The position numbers and the translations under genes are program-made. Positions 43,991 through 53,421 of a stretch of 64,000 nucleotides of DNA are shown one piece after another. The stretch is from Streptomyces sp. NBC_00708. GTDB lineage: Bacteria; Actinomycetota; Actinomycetes; Streptomycetales; Streptomycetaceae. The notes below the pieces were generated by a model. It searched no databases. It had not been told where the DNA came from and worked only from the letters and a program-made list of their open reading frames with translations. Numbering within the stretch: position 1 is the first letter of the stretch; each line of letters starts with the position of its first letter. The stretch covers positions 62,001 through 126,000 of the forward strand of contig CP108997.1 of NCBI GenBank assembly GCA_036226585.1. Direction: 5' to 3'.

Positions 43991-44909
43991 CGCCTCCCCC
44001 ATCCCCGTACTGCAGCCGGTCGGTCCCGGAACCTCGCTGCCAGGCACGGAACCCGGACCGCGGGCCCCGTCGGCCCCTCGTGAGCCGCGTCGCGCGCCGG
44101 CGTTCCTCTGGGCGCTGCCACCGGTCGTCGCGCTCGCACTGATCTTCCTCTATCCGCTGTTCCTCGTCGTCCGGCAGTCCGTCAGCCCGGACGGGGGCGG
44201 ACTCTCGCTCGCGCCGTACGCCGACGTCTTCGGCTCCGAGTCCTTCCGCTCCGCGCTCCTCACCACGGTCTGGCTCTCGGCGGGCTCCGCGGCCGGCTGT
44301 CTCGTCCTCGGTCTTGTCCTGGCCCTGGTCATCGCGTTCGTCCCGTTCCCCGGCGGGGGTTTCGTCGCCAGGTTCATCGACGTCTTCCTCTCCTTCCCGT
44401 CCTTCCTCATCACCCTGGCCCTGCTCTTCGTCTACGGAAACGTCGGCATGGCCAACGGCGTCTGGACCGGCCTGACGGGAGCGGCCGAAGGCCCCTTCCA
44501 CTTCCTGAGCACACCCTGGGGGGTGCTGCTCGCGGAGGTCACCTACTTCACTCCGTTCGTGATGCGCCCGCTGCTGGCCGCGTTCTCGCAGCTGGACACC
44601 GCGCAGATCGAGGTCGCCTCCTCGCTCGGTGCCGGGCCGGTCCGGATCGTGCGCCGGGTGATCCTTCCCGAGGCACTGCCGGCGCTCGCCGCGGGTGGCA
44701 GCCTCGTCCTGGTGATGTGCCTCAATGAGTTCGGCATCGTGCTCTTCACCGGGGCCAAGGGCGTCACCACCCTCCCGATGCTGGTCTACAGCGAGGCGAT
44801 TCTGGAATCCGACTACCCGACAGCCTGTGTGGTCGCCGTCGTCAACATCGCGATCTCCGTGGGCCTGTACGGCCTGTACCGGGTGGTGAGCCGACGTGTT
44901 GGTGCATAG
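43983..44909 (+). CDS. AEP-type ABC importer permease 1
   Basis: 308 residues with about 40 proline-rich cytoplasmic residues and then six membrane segments. The BPD_transp_1 EAA loop reads EVASSLGAGPVRIVRRVILP. It is like PhnU. It overlaps both the ATPase and the second permease (by 14 nt), so the three are translated as a block. Confidence 0.92.
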   Translation: MADASPIPVLQPVGPGTSLPGTEPGPRAPSAPREPRRAPAFLWALPPVVALALIFLYPLFLVVRQSVSPDGGGLSLAPYADVFGSESFRSALLTTVWLSAGSAAGCLVLGLVLALVIAFVPFPGGGFVARFIDVFLSFPSFLITLALLFVYGNVGMANGVWTGLTGAAEGPFHFLSTPWGVLLAEVTYFTPFVMRPLLAAFSQLDTAQIEVASSLGAGPVRIVRRVILPEALPALAAGGSLVLVMCLNEFGIVLFTGAKGVTTLPMLVYSEAILESDYPTACVVAVVNIAISVGLYGLYRVVSRRVGA

Positions 44910-45693
44910 CAGGGCCGCCCGGTGGGCGATCCGCCTCGTCTTCTTCCTGCTCTTCCTGCCGCTCTTCGCGGTGCCGCTGCTGGTCATCCTGGCCGCGTCA
45001 CTCGCCACCAACTGGTCCGGCGCCTTCCCCTCCGGCCCCACCGCCGAGCACTACGCCGCCGCCACGAGCGGGGACGCGCTGCGGGCGCTGACCACCAGTC
45101 TCCTCACCGCCCTCACCGCCGGGCTGCTCGCCCTGCTCGCCGGCAGCTGGGCGGCCATCGCCGGAGCCTCCCTCGGCAGGCGCGGCAAGCGGTTCATGGA
45201 CGCGCTCTTCGTTCTGCCGGTCGCCGTGCCGTCCGTGGTCGTGGGTCTGTCGATCCTCGTCGCCTTCAGCCGGCCGCCCCTGCTGCTGAACGGGACGCCC
45301 TGGATCGTCATCCTGGCGCACACCGTTCTCGTCACCGCGTTCGCCTACCAGTCGGTGTCGGCGGCCCTCGTGCGGCTCGACCCGGTGTACGTACAAGCGG
45401 CGGCGAGTCTCGGCGCCCGCCCGGCGTACACCCTGTGGCGGATCAAGCTGCCGCTCCTGCTGCCCTCGCTCACCGCCGCCGCGGGGCTCTGCTTCGCCCT
45501 GTCCATGGGCGAGTTGAGCGCCACGATGATGCTCTACCCGCCCGACTGGACACCGCTGCCGGTACAGATCTTCGCCGCGACCGACCGCGGCTCGCTCTTC
45601 ACCGGCGCCGCCGTCGCCACGGTTCTGATGGCCGCGACGCTGTTCGTCCTGCTCGCCGTCTCCCGTATCCGTACCAGAGCCTCCTACCGCTGA
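44896..45693 (+). CDS. AEP-type ABC importer permease 2
   Basis: 265 residues from a GTG start, six membrane segments. The EAA loop is QAAASLGARPAYTLWRIKLP. It is like PhnV and pairs with permease 1. LSMGELSATMMLYPPDWTPL is typical of the phosphonate and iron/spermidine group. Confidence 0.92.
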   Translation: MLVHSRAARWAIRLVFFLLFLPLFAVPLLVILAASLATNWSGAFPSGPTAEHYAAATSGDALRALTTSLLTALTAGLLALLAGSWAAIAGASLGRRGKRFMDALFVLPVAVPSVVVGLSILVAFSRPPLLLNGTPWIVILAHTVLVTAFAYQSVSAALVRLDPVYVQAAASLGARPAYTLWRIKLPLLLPSLTAAAGLCFALSMGELSATMMLYPPDWTPLPVQIFAATDRGSLFTGAAVATVLMAATLFVLLAVSRIRTRASYR

Positions 45694-45766
45694 CCGACGG
45701 GCCGGGCCCACCGGTGAGCGCCTCTCGCACCCACACTCGTTCTCACGTATCAGGAGTCACACACCC

Positions 45767-46822
45767 ATGCGCAACCACTTCAAGTCGCTCGCCGCCGTCA
45801 CCGGCTGCCTGGCCCTCGCCGCCTCGCTCTCCGCCTGTGGTTCCTCCTCCGCCTCTGACCAGAAGGTCGTGACCGTCTACAGTGCCGACGGTCTGAAGGG
45901 CGAGAAGAACGACGGGTGGTACGACAAGGTCTTCGCCGACTTCGAGAAGAAGACCGGCATCAAGGTCGAGTACGTCGAGGGCGGCTCGGGCGAGATGGTC
46001 CAGCGCGTCCAGCGCGAGAGGACCAACACCCAGGCCGATGTCCTCGTCACCCTGCCGCCCTTCATCCAGCAGGCCGACAGCAAGGGGCTGCTGGCGAAGT
46101 ACGCACCCGCCGGCTCCGCCCGGGTGGACGGCGCCGACAAGGCGCAGCACGGCACCTGGACCTCCGTCGTCAACAACTACTTCGGCTTCATCTACAACAA
46201 GAAGGAGCTGAAGGAGGCACCGAAGTCGTGGGAGGACCTGCTGGATGCCTCCTACAAGGAGAAGGTCCAGTACTCGACGCCGGGTGTGGCCGGCGACGGT
46301 ACGGCGGTGCTCATCAAGGCCATGCACGACTTCGGCGGCAAGGAGCCGGCGATGGCGTACCTGAAGAAGCTCCAGTCCAACAACGTCGGTCCCTCGGCCT
46401 CCACCGGCAAGCTCGCCCCCAAGGTGGACAAGGGCGAACTGCTCGCGGCCAACGGCGATGTACAGATGAACTACGCCCAGTCCAAGGACATGCCGAACCT
46501 CGGCATCTGGTTCCCGGCGAAGGGCGACGGCAGGGCAACCACCTTCGCCCTCCCCTACGCCGCCGGTCTCGTCAGCAAGGCACCGCACACGGAGAACGGC
46601 AAGAAGCTGCTCGACTTCATGCTCTCCGAGGCCGCGCAGAAGAACGTCAGCGCCATCGGCGGCGGATTCTCGCCCCGTACGGACGTCGAGGCCACCGACG
46701 CCAACGCCAAGGCACTCGCCGAGCTGATGAAGGACGTCGACGTCTTCGAACCCGACTGGTCGGAGATCGCCGCCAACCTGGACTCCTACGTGGACGCCTG
46801 GAAGTCGGCAACCGGCAGCTGA
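45767..46822 (+). CDS. AEP-type substrate-binding lipoprotein
   Basis: 351 residues. A lipoprotein signal with lipobox LSACGS (Cys about 24) precedes a type 2 periplasmic-binding fold (VVTVYSADGLKGEKNDGWYD, VNNYFGFIYNKKELKE, GGGFSPRTD), the PhnS-like group. It is the last gene of the transport block, 73 nt after permease 2, and captures the phosphonate outside the membrane. Confidence 0.92.
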   Translation: MRNHFKSLAAVTGCLALAASLSACGSSSASDQKVVTVYSADGLKGEKNDGWYDKVFADFEKKTGIKVEYVEGGSGEMVQRVQRERTNTQADVLVTLPPFIQQADSKGLLAKYAPAGSARVDGADKAQHGTWTSVVNNYFGFIYNKKELKEAPKSWEDLLDASYKEKVQYSTPGVAGDGTAVLIKAMHDFGGKEPAMAYLKKLQSNNVGPSASTGKLAPKVDKGELLAANGDVQMNYAQSKDMPNLGIWFPAKGDGRATTFALPYAAGLVSKAPHTENGKKLLDFMLSEAAQKNVSAIGGGFSPRTDVEATDANAKALAELMKDVDVFEPDWSEIAANLDSYVDAWKSATGS

Positions 46823-46847
46823 GCGACGCCAGTTGTTTCACCGCAGA

Positions 46848-46896
46848 GGTATGGACCCGCGACGAGTTGTCGCGGAATGATAACGGGTCTGGACCC
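46848..46896. promoter_or_regulatory. Tandem GntR/HutC-type operator sites before the phosphatase gene
   Basis: GGTATGGACC (46848-46857) and GGGTCTGGACCC (46885-46896), both within a repeated TGGACCCGCG 38 nt apart. The second shares ATAACGGGTCT with the site in front of the AEP operon at 40943, so one regulator probably controls both units. Confidence 0.6.
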
Positions 46897-46958
46897 GCGT
46901 ACGGTGCCCTGTCATCGGCGCGGGCCCGGCACCCCCACACGATCACGGAGGCTCTTCC

Positions 46959-48443
46959 ATGTCCGCTGGACCGTCCCGCCGCACAGTGCTCCTCTCCGCC
47001 GCCGTCGCGACGCCCCTCGCCGCCGTCACCGCGCATGCGGCGGCCCGCACCCCGAAGGTGCTGGTCATCGGTCTCGACGGAGCGCTCCTCGGCCGCATCA
47101 AGGACGCCTCCACGCCCCACCTCGACGCCCTGATGGCGGGCGGCGTCACCGCCGGCAGCCGCATCTACGCGGATCCGCTGGCCCCCACCCTGTCCGGCCC
47201 CGGCTGGTCCACGATCCTCACCGGCGTCTGGCCCGACAAGCACCTGGTCAAGGACAACGCGTTCACCGGTCACGCCTTCGCCAGGTACCCGGACTTCCTC
47301 ACCCGTGTCGAGACGGCGAAGCCCGCCCTCTCGACGTACGCGGTCTCCTCCTGGGCCCCCATCACCGACACGGTCTTCTCCTCCGCCGTCGACACCCGGG
47401 TCTCCACGCCTTCCGCCGAGTACGACACCGGCACGACCAGCCGCGCCGTGGCCGAACTCGGAGGCGGCAACCGGGACGCGGTCTTCGTCCACCTCGACAA
47501 CATCGACCACGCGGGCCACAGCTACGGTGCGGCGAGCAGCCAGTACCTGACGGCGATTCAGACGGCAGACGCCCAGGTCGGCCAGATCCTGGCCGCCGTC
47601 ACGGGCAGGTCCACGTATGCCTCCGAGGACTGGCTGATCATGGTGACCGCCGATCACGGCCACACCGACGCGGGAGGCCACGGCGGAAACACCGACCCCG
47701 AACGGCAGACCTTCCTCATCGCCAAGGGCGGCACCATCACCGCCGGCACCACTCGGTACGACATCAAGATGCCGGACGTCGCCGCCTCCGCCCTCGCCCA
47801 TCTCGGCGTCACGATCGACGCCGCCTGGGGCTTGGACGGCCGCCCGCTCCAGACACCCGCGCCCGACGCATTCGACACTCTGCGCCCGCAGTTGGCCACA
47901 CGCGTCGACGAGACGGGCATCGCCGCGGGCGTCACCGGCTTCACCCACACCCCGCCCACCGGCTGGTCCGTCGAGAACGCCACCATGGGCACCGGCGGGA
48001 TGACGGAGTGGCGCGGCTGGTCCTTCACCACCGACGAGTTCTGGACCGCCGCCGAGCGCGGCCAGCAGCGGGAGTCGAACATCCGCGCCCGCAACGTCTT
48101 CGCCGTGGCCGACGGCGACGAGTGGGTCGACAAGTCCTATACCGGCACGTTCGACTCCACCCTCGTCAGTCCCGCCTGGACGGTCACAGGCGGATCCACC
48201 GCCGTCCTGCGCTACACCACCCTCTACCGCCAGGAATCACCGCAGAAGGGCGAGGTATCGGTGTCCTGGGACGGAGGAACCCCTGTCATCGTGAAGACCT
48301 ACTCCGCCGATGCCTCCTCGCGCAGCGAGGCCATCACCCTCCAGGTCCCGGCCGGTGTACGCAGCGCCCGCATCCGGTTCCGCTACACGGGCGGCAACAA
48401 CTGGTTCTGGACCGTCGACGGAGTGTCCCTCAACGCGTCCTGA
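46959..48443 (+). CDS. Tat-exported alkaline-phosphatase-superfamily phosphodiesterase/phosphatase
   Basis: 494 residues. The Tat signal SRRTVLLSAAVATPLAAV ends near AHAAA. The catalytic domain shows VLVIGLDGALL (metal Asp), a nucleophile Thr/Ser in APTLSGPGWS, HLDNIDHAGHSYG and TADHGHTDAGG, like nucleotide pyrophosphatases and phosphonoacetate hydrolases. From about 330 a C-terminal beta-sandwich domain follows, possibly carbohydrate- or surface-binding. Operators shared with the AEP operon suggest it releases phosphate or AEP from external molecules (inference). Confidence 0.88.
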   Translation: MSAGPSRRTVLLSAAVATPLAAVTAHAAARTPKVLVIGLDGALLGRIKDASTPHLDALMAGGVTAGSRIYADPLAPTLSGPGWSTILTGVWPDKHLVKDNAFTGHAFARYPDFLTRVETAKPALSTYAVSSWAPITDTVFSSAVDTRVSTPSAEYDTGTTSRAVAELGGGNRDAVFVHLDNIDHAGHSYGAASSQYLTAIQTADAQVGQILAAVTGRSTYASEDWLIMVTADHGHTDAGGHGGNTDPERQTFLIAKGGTITAGTTRYDIKMPDVAASALAHLGVTIDAAWGLDGRPLQTPAPDAFDTLRPQLATRVDETGIAAGVTGFTHTPPTGWSVENATMGTGGMTEWRGWSFTTDEFWTAAERGQQRESNIRARNVFAVADGDEWVDKSYTGTFDSTLVSPAWTVTGGSTAVLRYTTLYRQESPQKGEVSVSWDGGTPVIVKTYSADASSRSEAITLQVPAGVRSARIRFRYTGGNNWFWTVDGVSLNAS

Positions 48444-48588
48444 CCGTACGGCGGCCCCGGCGAGTCGGGGCGGCCGTACGACGGAAGGGTTCCGCCACGG
48501 TGGGGCATCCTTCGAGGCCGCCCCACGTCCGGCCGAGGCCCACGATGACGCGCGCGCATGCCACCGCACACCACACGCGAGCAGCAGA

Positions 48589-48640
48589 CCCCGCGATGCC
48601 CTGAGACCGCGCTCGCGCGCGGTCTCAGGGCATCGCGGGG
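48589..48640. terminator. Very strong hairpin between convergent genes
   Basis: Arms 48589-48612 and 48617-48640 are perfect 24-nt complements with a TCGC loop; the core is GATGCCCTGAGACCGCGC. It lies downstream of the phosphatase gene and covers the last codons of the convergent kinase gene. No T-run. Probably a bidirectional terminator. Confidence 0.75.
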
Positions 48641-49542
48641 ACGCCAGGAAGGCGCAGCAGGTGTGGCGCGCGCCGGCCGAGGGATGCGTGGAGCCAACGG
48701 GCATCGTCCGGTTCGTCGATGGTGTGGCAGTCGAGGAGTCGGCGCAGTTGGAAGAGCGGCAGCAGCGCGTCCAGGTGGTCGGAGTTGATCCCGTCCCGGC
48801 CGTAGGCGTCCAGGAGGGGATCCGGCTGGGCTCCTCGGGGCATGTCGACAGCGAGAGCCCAGGCAAGGTCGAACTCGGGGGGTGCGATGTGGACGGCTCC
48901 GGGATCGAGGATCGCGGCGAGTCTTCCGTCCTCGCCCACGAGCGTGTTGTGGGATACCGCGACGTCCCCGTGGATCGCGGTCACCTCCAGGCCGCGACTG
49001 GCTTCGGCCAGCAGTTCGGCGAAGGCGGGGTAGGTGTCGGGGTGAAACCTTCGGGCGCTGCCCAGCATGACGCCGAGGGCGCCCGGATCGTCGAGAGCGA
49101 GGCCGGAAAGGGGCGCCGACTCGTGCCAGCTCCGGAGTGCGGTGCCGAGGCTGTGCTGATGCGCCGGAGCCGGGTGGCGAACGGCGTCCCCCTGAATGCG
49201 TTCGAGGACGAGCCACCAGCGGCTGCCGTCCTTCCGGGAGGTGACGCCGAAGTCCAGGAGGGCGGGAACCGGGATGCCGGTGAGCGCTCCGAGCCGGGCG
49301 AACCAGACGGCGGTGTCGAGGTGTTCGTGAAGTCGGTGTTGGGCTTTGACGATGGTGGCGGCGCCAAAGGCAACGGGGCCGCCGTCGTGGTCATGGCGGG
49401 GTGGCGGGCCGTCGTAGGCCGGGCTTCGGGAGGCCGCGGTCAGGGCCGCCCGGACTTGGCGCTCGGGCACGTGGCCGGTGGGAAGTGTGGCGCGGGTGTC
49501 GCCGAGGTCCAGGGGGCCGCAGCGGGCGGGACGTCGTGGCAT
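48625..49542 (-). CDS. Aminoglycoside-phosphotransferase-fold kinase
   Basis: 305 residues. Brenner motif IHGDVAVSHNTLV (HGDxxxxN) and the metal Asp in ILDPGAVHIAPPEFDLAWA mark an APH/choline-kinase-fold enzyme. The nucleotide-binding N-lobe begins near VRAALTAASR. It starts at ATG 49542. No resistance function can be claimed. It stands alone, convergent with the phosphatase gene. Confidence 0.88.
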   Translation of the reverse strand: MPRRPARCGPLDLGDTRATLPTGHVPERQVRAALTAASRSPAYDGPPPRHDHDGGPVAFGAATIVKAQHRLHEHLDTAVWFARLGALTGIPVPALLDFGVTSRKDGSRWWLVLERIQGDAVRHPAPAHQHSLGTALRSWHESAPLSGLALDDPGALGVMLGSARRFHPDTYPAFAELLAEASRGLEVTAIHGDVAVSHNTLVGEDGRLAAILDPGAVHIAPPEFDLAWALAVDMPRGAQPDPLLDAYGRDGINSDHLDALLPLFQLRRLLDCHTIDEPDDARWLHASLGRRAPHLLRLPGVPAMP

Positions 49543-49678
49543 GGCTGAATTAAACGCTCCCCTTTCGCGGCGGTCCCAAAGAGCCCGACGAATTGACATG
49601 CGCACGTCGCTTTGTGGATAGGGTCAGGATGTCAGCCCGCCCAGCCCGCCCCGCGAACCCGCACGGGAAAGAGGAGCC

Positions 49679-50746
49679 ATGAGACTTCCTCGTACATCCG
49701 TCATCACAGCCTTTGCGCTGTCGGTGCTCCTGGCACTCACGATGTCACTGATGACCGCCCCATCCGCCGAGGCCGGCCAGACGGGCATTCGAGGCGCCGA
49801 CCCCAGCGTGCTCCGCGTCGGCGGGACATACATCTCGGTCCAGTCGACCGGTGGCGGGATCAGTGTCCGGCAGGCCTCCTCCACCGGTGGTCTGGCGTCG
49901 GCCTCGGCCCGGCAGGTGTGGTCCGACACGGGAAATCTGGGTGAGGTCTGGGCCCCGGAGATCGTGCGGGACGGGGGCCGTTACTACATCTACTTCTCGG
50001 CGGGCCGCGGGGCGGCTCACCGGATGTACGTGATCAGCTCCGCCGCACCGGACAGCGGGTACGGCGCCGCGACGAAGCTCGCCCTCCCCGACGACAAGTG
50101 GGCCATCGACGGCACCATGTTCACCTTCAACGGCCAACGCTGGTTCGTCTGGTCGGGCTGGGCCGGCACCACCAATGTCGAGCAGAACCTCTACATCGCG
50201 CGGATGAGCAACCCGACCACCCCCACCGGCGCGCGCTACATCATCTCCCAGCCGAGGGAGAGCTGGGAGCGCGTCGTCGGCAACCCGTTCATCAACGAGG
50301 GACCCGAAGCGATCAAGGACCCGAACGGTCAGCTGCATATCACGTACTCCGCCAACGGCAGTTGGAGCGAGCAGTACTGCATCGCGGAACTGCGGCTCCG
50401 GGCGGGCGGGGACCCGACGTACGTGTGGGACTGGTACAAGTCCAACGGCTGCCTGTTCGGCTCCAACGGCGCGACCATGATGGCCGGTTGGGATCCCACC
50501 CTGCACGTGAACGGCCCCGGCCACCACACCTTCGTCCTGCTCGACGGTGACATCGGCACCAGCCCGCCGGCCGGACCCACCTTCCCCCTGATGTTCCACG
50601 CGGTCCCCAAGGGCACCCCCTACAGCTGGGAGAACCGCTACTGGTACACCGGTTCCTTCTGCTGGTGGGGTAACACCACGTACAGCCGCGCCAACGTCCC
50701 CGGCCCGAACACGGACACGGGGTGGAGCCTGAAGTTCTTCGAGTGA
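49679..50746 (+). CDS. Secreted GH43-type glycosidase
   Basis: 355 residues. A Sec signal peptide ends near PSAEAG. The five-bladed propeller shows the GH43 acids: D41 (GADPSVLRVGG, base), D144 (WAIDGTMF) and E207 or E210 (FINEGPEAI, acid). WAPEIVRDGGRYYIYFSAG is a classic family stretch. It probably acts on arabinan or xylan side chains outside the cell. There is no carbohydrate-binding module. GAGGAG-type ribosome site just before the ATG. Confidence 0.92.
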   Translation: MRLPRTSVITAFALSVLLALTMSLMTAPSAEAGQTGIRGADPSVLRVGGTYISVQSTGGGISVRQASSTGGLASASARQVWSDTGNLGEVWAPEIVRDGGRYYIYFSAGRGAAHRMYVISSAAPDSGYGAATKLALPDDKWAIDGTMFTFNGQRWFVWSGWAGTTNVEQNLYIARMSNPTTPTGARYIISQPRESWERVVGNPFINEGPEAIKDPNGQLHITYSANGSWSEQYCIAELRLRAGGDPTYVWDWYKSNGCLFGSNGATMMAGWDPTLHVNGPGHHTFVLLDGDIGTSPPAGPTFPLMFHAVPKGTPYSWENRYWYTGSFCWWGNTTYSRANVPGPNTDTGWSLKFFE

Positions 50747-50768
50747 CCCCGTGTCGCCGCCGGCTGCT

Positions 50769-51425
50769 TCACGGGAGCCAAGCCGCCTCCGACTGCCCGA
50801 GGAGCTCGGAGACCGAGGTGAGCAGCACGGTGCGAAGAGGGGTGGCCAACCAATCGGGGTGGATGGCCACCCCCATGGTGTGCTCCATGAGCGCGAAGGA
50901 TTCGGCGCACAGGGTCTCCATGTGGAAGTCGATTCCTTCCGCCCAGGCCGGGACGTCCGGTTGTGGGTCCATCCAGGCCGCGTCCTCGAGTTCGAACGGG
51001 TCGAACAGGCCGTCCACGCTGCCGTCCAGGGCGTGCATGACCTGGTACCGGGCGTTGACGCTCTTGTACACGCTGAAGAACTCCCCGCCGTCGGCGGAAG
51101 CCCGGCGGGCGACCTCGGGGATGCAGCCGTGGAAGCCCGGCTCGATGGCGATGACGTGATGACCGGCGGTCATCACGCCGAGCAGATGGTGGTCCTTGTA
51201 CAGGTGGGCCGCCTGCTCGTCGGCGGCCTCGTCGAAGGTCATCTGCCGCGGCGCCCCGGGGTCGCCTCCGAACGCCCGGATGACTTCGTCCTCCGATGTG
51301 CCCGCCACTACGGAGAACGTGAAGGCGGTCGGCTCGTCGGCGTCGGCCCACGCGTACCGGGTGACAAGCTTCTCCCACTGCGCAGGGTCAGGTCGTTCCG
51401 CCGTCCGGGGCACGTCGCGCTTCAT
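50769..51425 (-). CDS. DUF6461-like protein
   Basis: 218 residues, soluble and acidic: RYAWADADEPTAFTFSVVAG, AHLYKDHHLLGVMTAGHHVI, FHGCIPEVARRAS. This matches the DUF6461-type proteins common in Streptomyces, sometimes seen next to toxin or conflict genes. It converges on the GH43 gene with 22 nt between. Function unknown. Confidence 0.78.
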   Translation of the reverse strand: MKRDVPRTAERPDPAQWEKLVTRYAWADADEPTAFTFSVVAGTSEDEVIRAFGGDPGAPRQMTFDEAADEQAAHLYKDHHLLGVMTAGHHVIAIEPGFHGCIPEVARRASADGGEFFSVYKSVNARYQVMHALDGSVDGLFDPFELEDAAWMDPQPDVPAWAEGIDFHMETLCAESFALMEHTMGVAIHPDWLATPLRTVLLTSVSELLGQSEAAWLP

Positions 51426-51596
51426 GACGCCGCAGCCTACAAGGCGGCCGCTGCCGCGACCTCTTCGGCGGAGGTAGAGGTTCTGACCGCCTCTCAGAGG
51501 GAACTACTGAGACCGGGTGCGTGTCTATGGGGGTGCGTGGCCACGGGCGCGCCCCTGTTCCGCGGAGGCCGCCCCATCTCAAAACAGGGGGCTGGG

Positions 51597-52019
51597 ATGA
51601 GTGAGTCGAGCAGCGACGACGACGGCACAGGCATCCTGATCGCGCTCGGCATGACGGCCGGCCTGTCGTTGGCCTGGGCCTACATCATCAAGGACCAAGC
51701 GGACATGATGACGTGGGGCGCCTTATTGGTGGCCGGAGTCACCGGCCTGGTCGCCGGAAGCTACAGCAACAACAGCCAGTCGGTCGCCGTCGTCTGTGCG
51801 TTGGCCGCTCCGCTCGGCACCTACCTGGGCACGCTCCTCGGCCTCTGTCTGATCGCCGTCGCTCCGTACGGAGGTGACTTCAGCGACGCCTGGCACCTCT
51901 TCACCAGCGAAACCGGCGATGTGTCCCACGTCTTCAAGACGGAGGCCCAGGACCACGACTGGCTCTTCCTGTTCCTGTCGGCACCGGTGGGGTACGGGGC
52001 GGCGATGCTGGAGAACTGA
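51597..52019 (+). CDS. Hypothetical membrane protein
   Basis: 140 residues from the ATG at 51597 (AGGGGG upstream). Three or four hydrophobic segments (ILIALGMTAGLSLAWAYII; WGALLVAGVTGLVAGS; VVCALAAPLGTYLGTLLGLCLIAV; LFLFLSAPVGYGAAML) with an acidic N-terminus. No family recognised. Confidence 0.75.
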   Translation: MSESSSDDDGTGILIALGMTAGLSLAWAYIIKDQADMMTWGALLVAGVTGLVAGSYSNNSQSVAVVCALAAPLGTYLGTLLGLCLIAVAPYGGDFSDAWHLFTSETGDVSHVFKTEAQDHDWLFLFLSAPVGYGAAMLEN

Positions 52020-52200
52020 CCTTTCGGCCAACCGGCCTGCGTGGTCGTGCCGTTGCGGGAACTGGATCGGTGCAGTTTCCACCGTTCCCCGAACGCGCTC
52101 TCCCGGGATTTCAGAACCGGCCGAAAGACGCGTGTTCGACATGGTCGCTGCGTCGTTGGACATCCCGGCGCCACCATGTCCACCGCCGGGGGGAAGCACC

Positions 52201-53421
52201 TTGACGGACACCGAAGCGGCACAGCCGCTCCACGGTACGACGCGACATCGGCGTGCCCGCATGGTTGACCGGCTCACGACCGAGGGAGCCCTGGACGAGT
52301 CGCAGTTGCGCGATGCGCTGCTCCGCCTGCCGCGCGAGGTCCTGCTCCCGCATGCGTACGTCCGCGTCAGCGGCCCCGGCGTGGACCCCATCGAATGGCG
52401 CCTGTTGGACGGCTCCCACCCGGATGACCGTCAGGAGTGGCTCGACCTGATCCACAGCGACGACTCGGTCCTGCTCCAGCGCGACGGCGAGTCCCTGGAC
52501 GCTCTTCCCCGAGGGCCGGTGACCGGCGGACACATGTCGTCCATGTCCACCTACACGCCCGCCACGGTCGAAGCCCTCCAGTGCATCGGGCTCGCGCCGG
52601 GGCTGCGCTACCTGGAACTGGGGGCCGGCCCCGGCGTCTCCCTCGCACTCGCCGCGGCGGTCACCGGCCCCGGTCGCGCCACAGGCGTGGAGGCGAACCC
52701 GCACATGGCGGCCTTCGCCCAACGGAACCTCGACCGCCTCGGGATCGGTGCGGTGGTGGTCGAGGGCGACGCGATCGAGGGCTTCCGGGCTCGGGCACCG
52801 TACGACCGGATCCACTCCGGCATCGGCGTGCCGTGCGTCCCGCGCGCGTGGGTGGAGCAACTCGCTCCCGGTGGACGGATGCTGAGCACTCTCACGACCC
52901 GTACGCCGAGCTGGCCCGGCCGGCTCCTTGTCACCCGGTCCGATGGGGGCCGGATCAAGGCCGTGCTGCGTGGCAGGCCGCGGGGCTACCGGCCCATGCG
53001 GGGCTACCGGTGGCTGAGTGCCCTGGACCACCGGGCGCGGGTCGAGGCAGAGCCGGGCGAGGCACGGCGCACGCGGCTCGTGCCGCCGCCTGACGAGGCC
53101 TACGGCTTCTGGCTCGCCGCGGCCTACCTCGCACCGGGCCTGGTGCGGGACTTCCAGGCGGAAACGATGACGATCGTCGCCCCCGAGGACGACTCCTGGG
53201 CCGTGGCCGGTCCCGGCGACGGCGCGGTCCGGGTCCGCGGACCGCGCGACGTATGGGCCGAGCTCGAGGATCTGCACGTCCGCTGGGAGGAGGCCGGCCG
53301 GCCGGAGACGTACGAGGTCGACCTTGCCGGAGGCACCGGCGACCAGCGCGTCAGCTCCGGGTCCGCGCCGAAGGCGCTCGCCTGGACGCTGCCGCCGCAC
53401 AGGAAGACCACCACGCCGTGA
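52201..53421 (+). CDS. Protein-L-isoaspartate-O-methyltransferase-like protein
   Basis: 406 residues from a TTG at 52201, chosen because GGGGGGAAG lies just upstream; ATGs at 52141 and 52261 are alternatives. The SAM-binding motif is YLELGAGPGVSLALA, followed by VEGDAIEGF and the PIMT-type ALLRLPREVLLPHAYV N-terminus. A C-terminal extension of about 170 residues is not part of the core. It may repair isoAsp or act on a peptide substrate; no precursor peptide was seen nearby. It overlaps a hemC-like fragment (GTGA). Confidence 0.85.
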   Translation: MTDTEAAQPLHGTTRHRRARMVDRLTTEGALDESQLRDALLRLPREVLLPHAYVRVSGPGVDPIEWRLLDGSHPDDRQEWLDLIHSDDSVLLQRDGESLDALPRGPVTGGHMSSMSTYTPATVEALQCIGLAPGLRYLELGAGPGVSLALAAAVTGPGRATGVEANPHMAAFAQRNLDRLGIGAVVVEGDAIEGFRARAPYDRIHSGIGVPCVPRAWVEQLAPGGRMLSTLTTRTPSWPGRLLVTRSDGGRIKAVLRGRPRGYRPMRGYRWLSALDHRARVEAEPGEARRTRLVPPPDEAYGFWLAAAYLAPGLVRDFQAETMTIVAPEDDSWAVAGPGDGAVRVRGPRDVWAELEDLHVRWEEAGRPETYEVDLAGGTGDQRVSSGSAPKALAWTLPPHRKTTTP

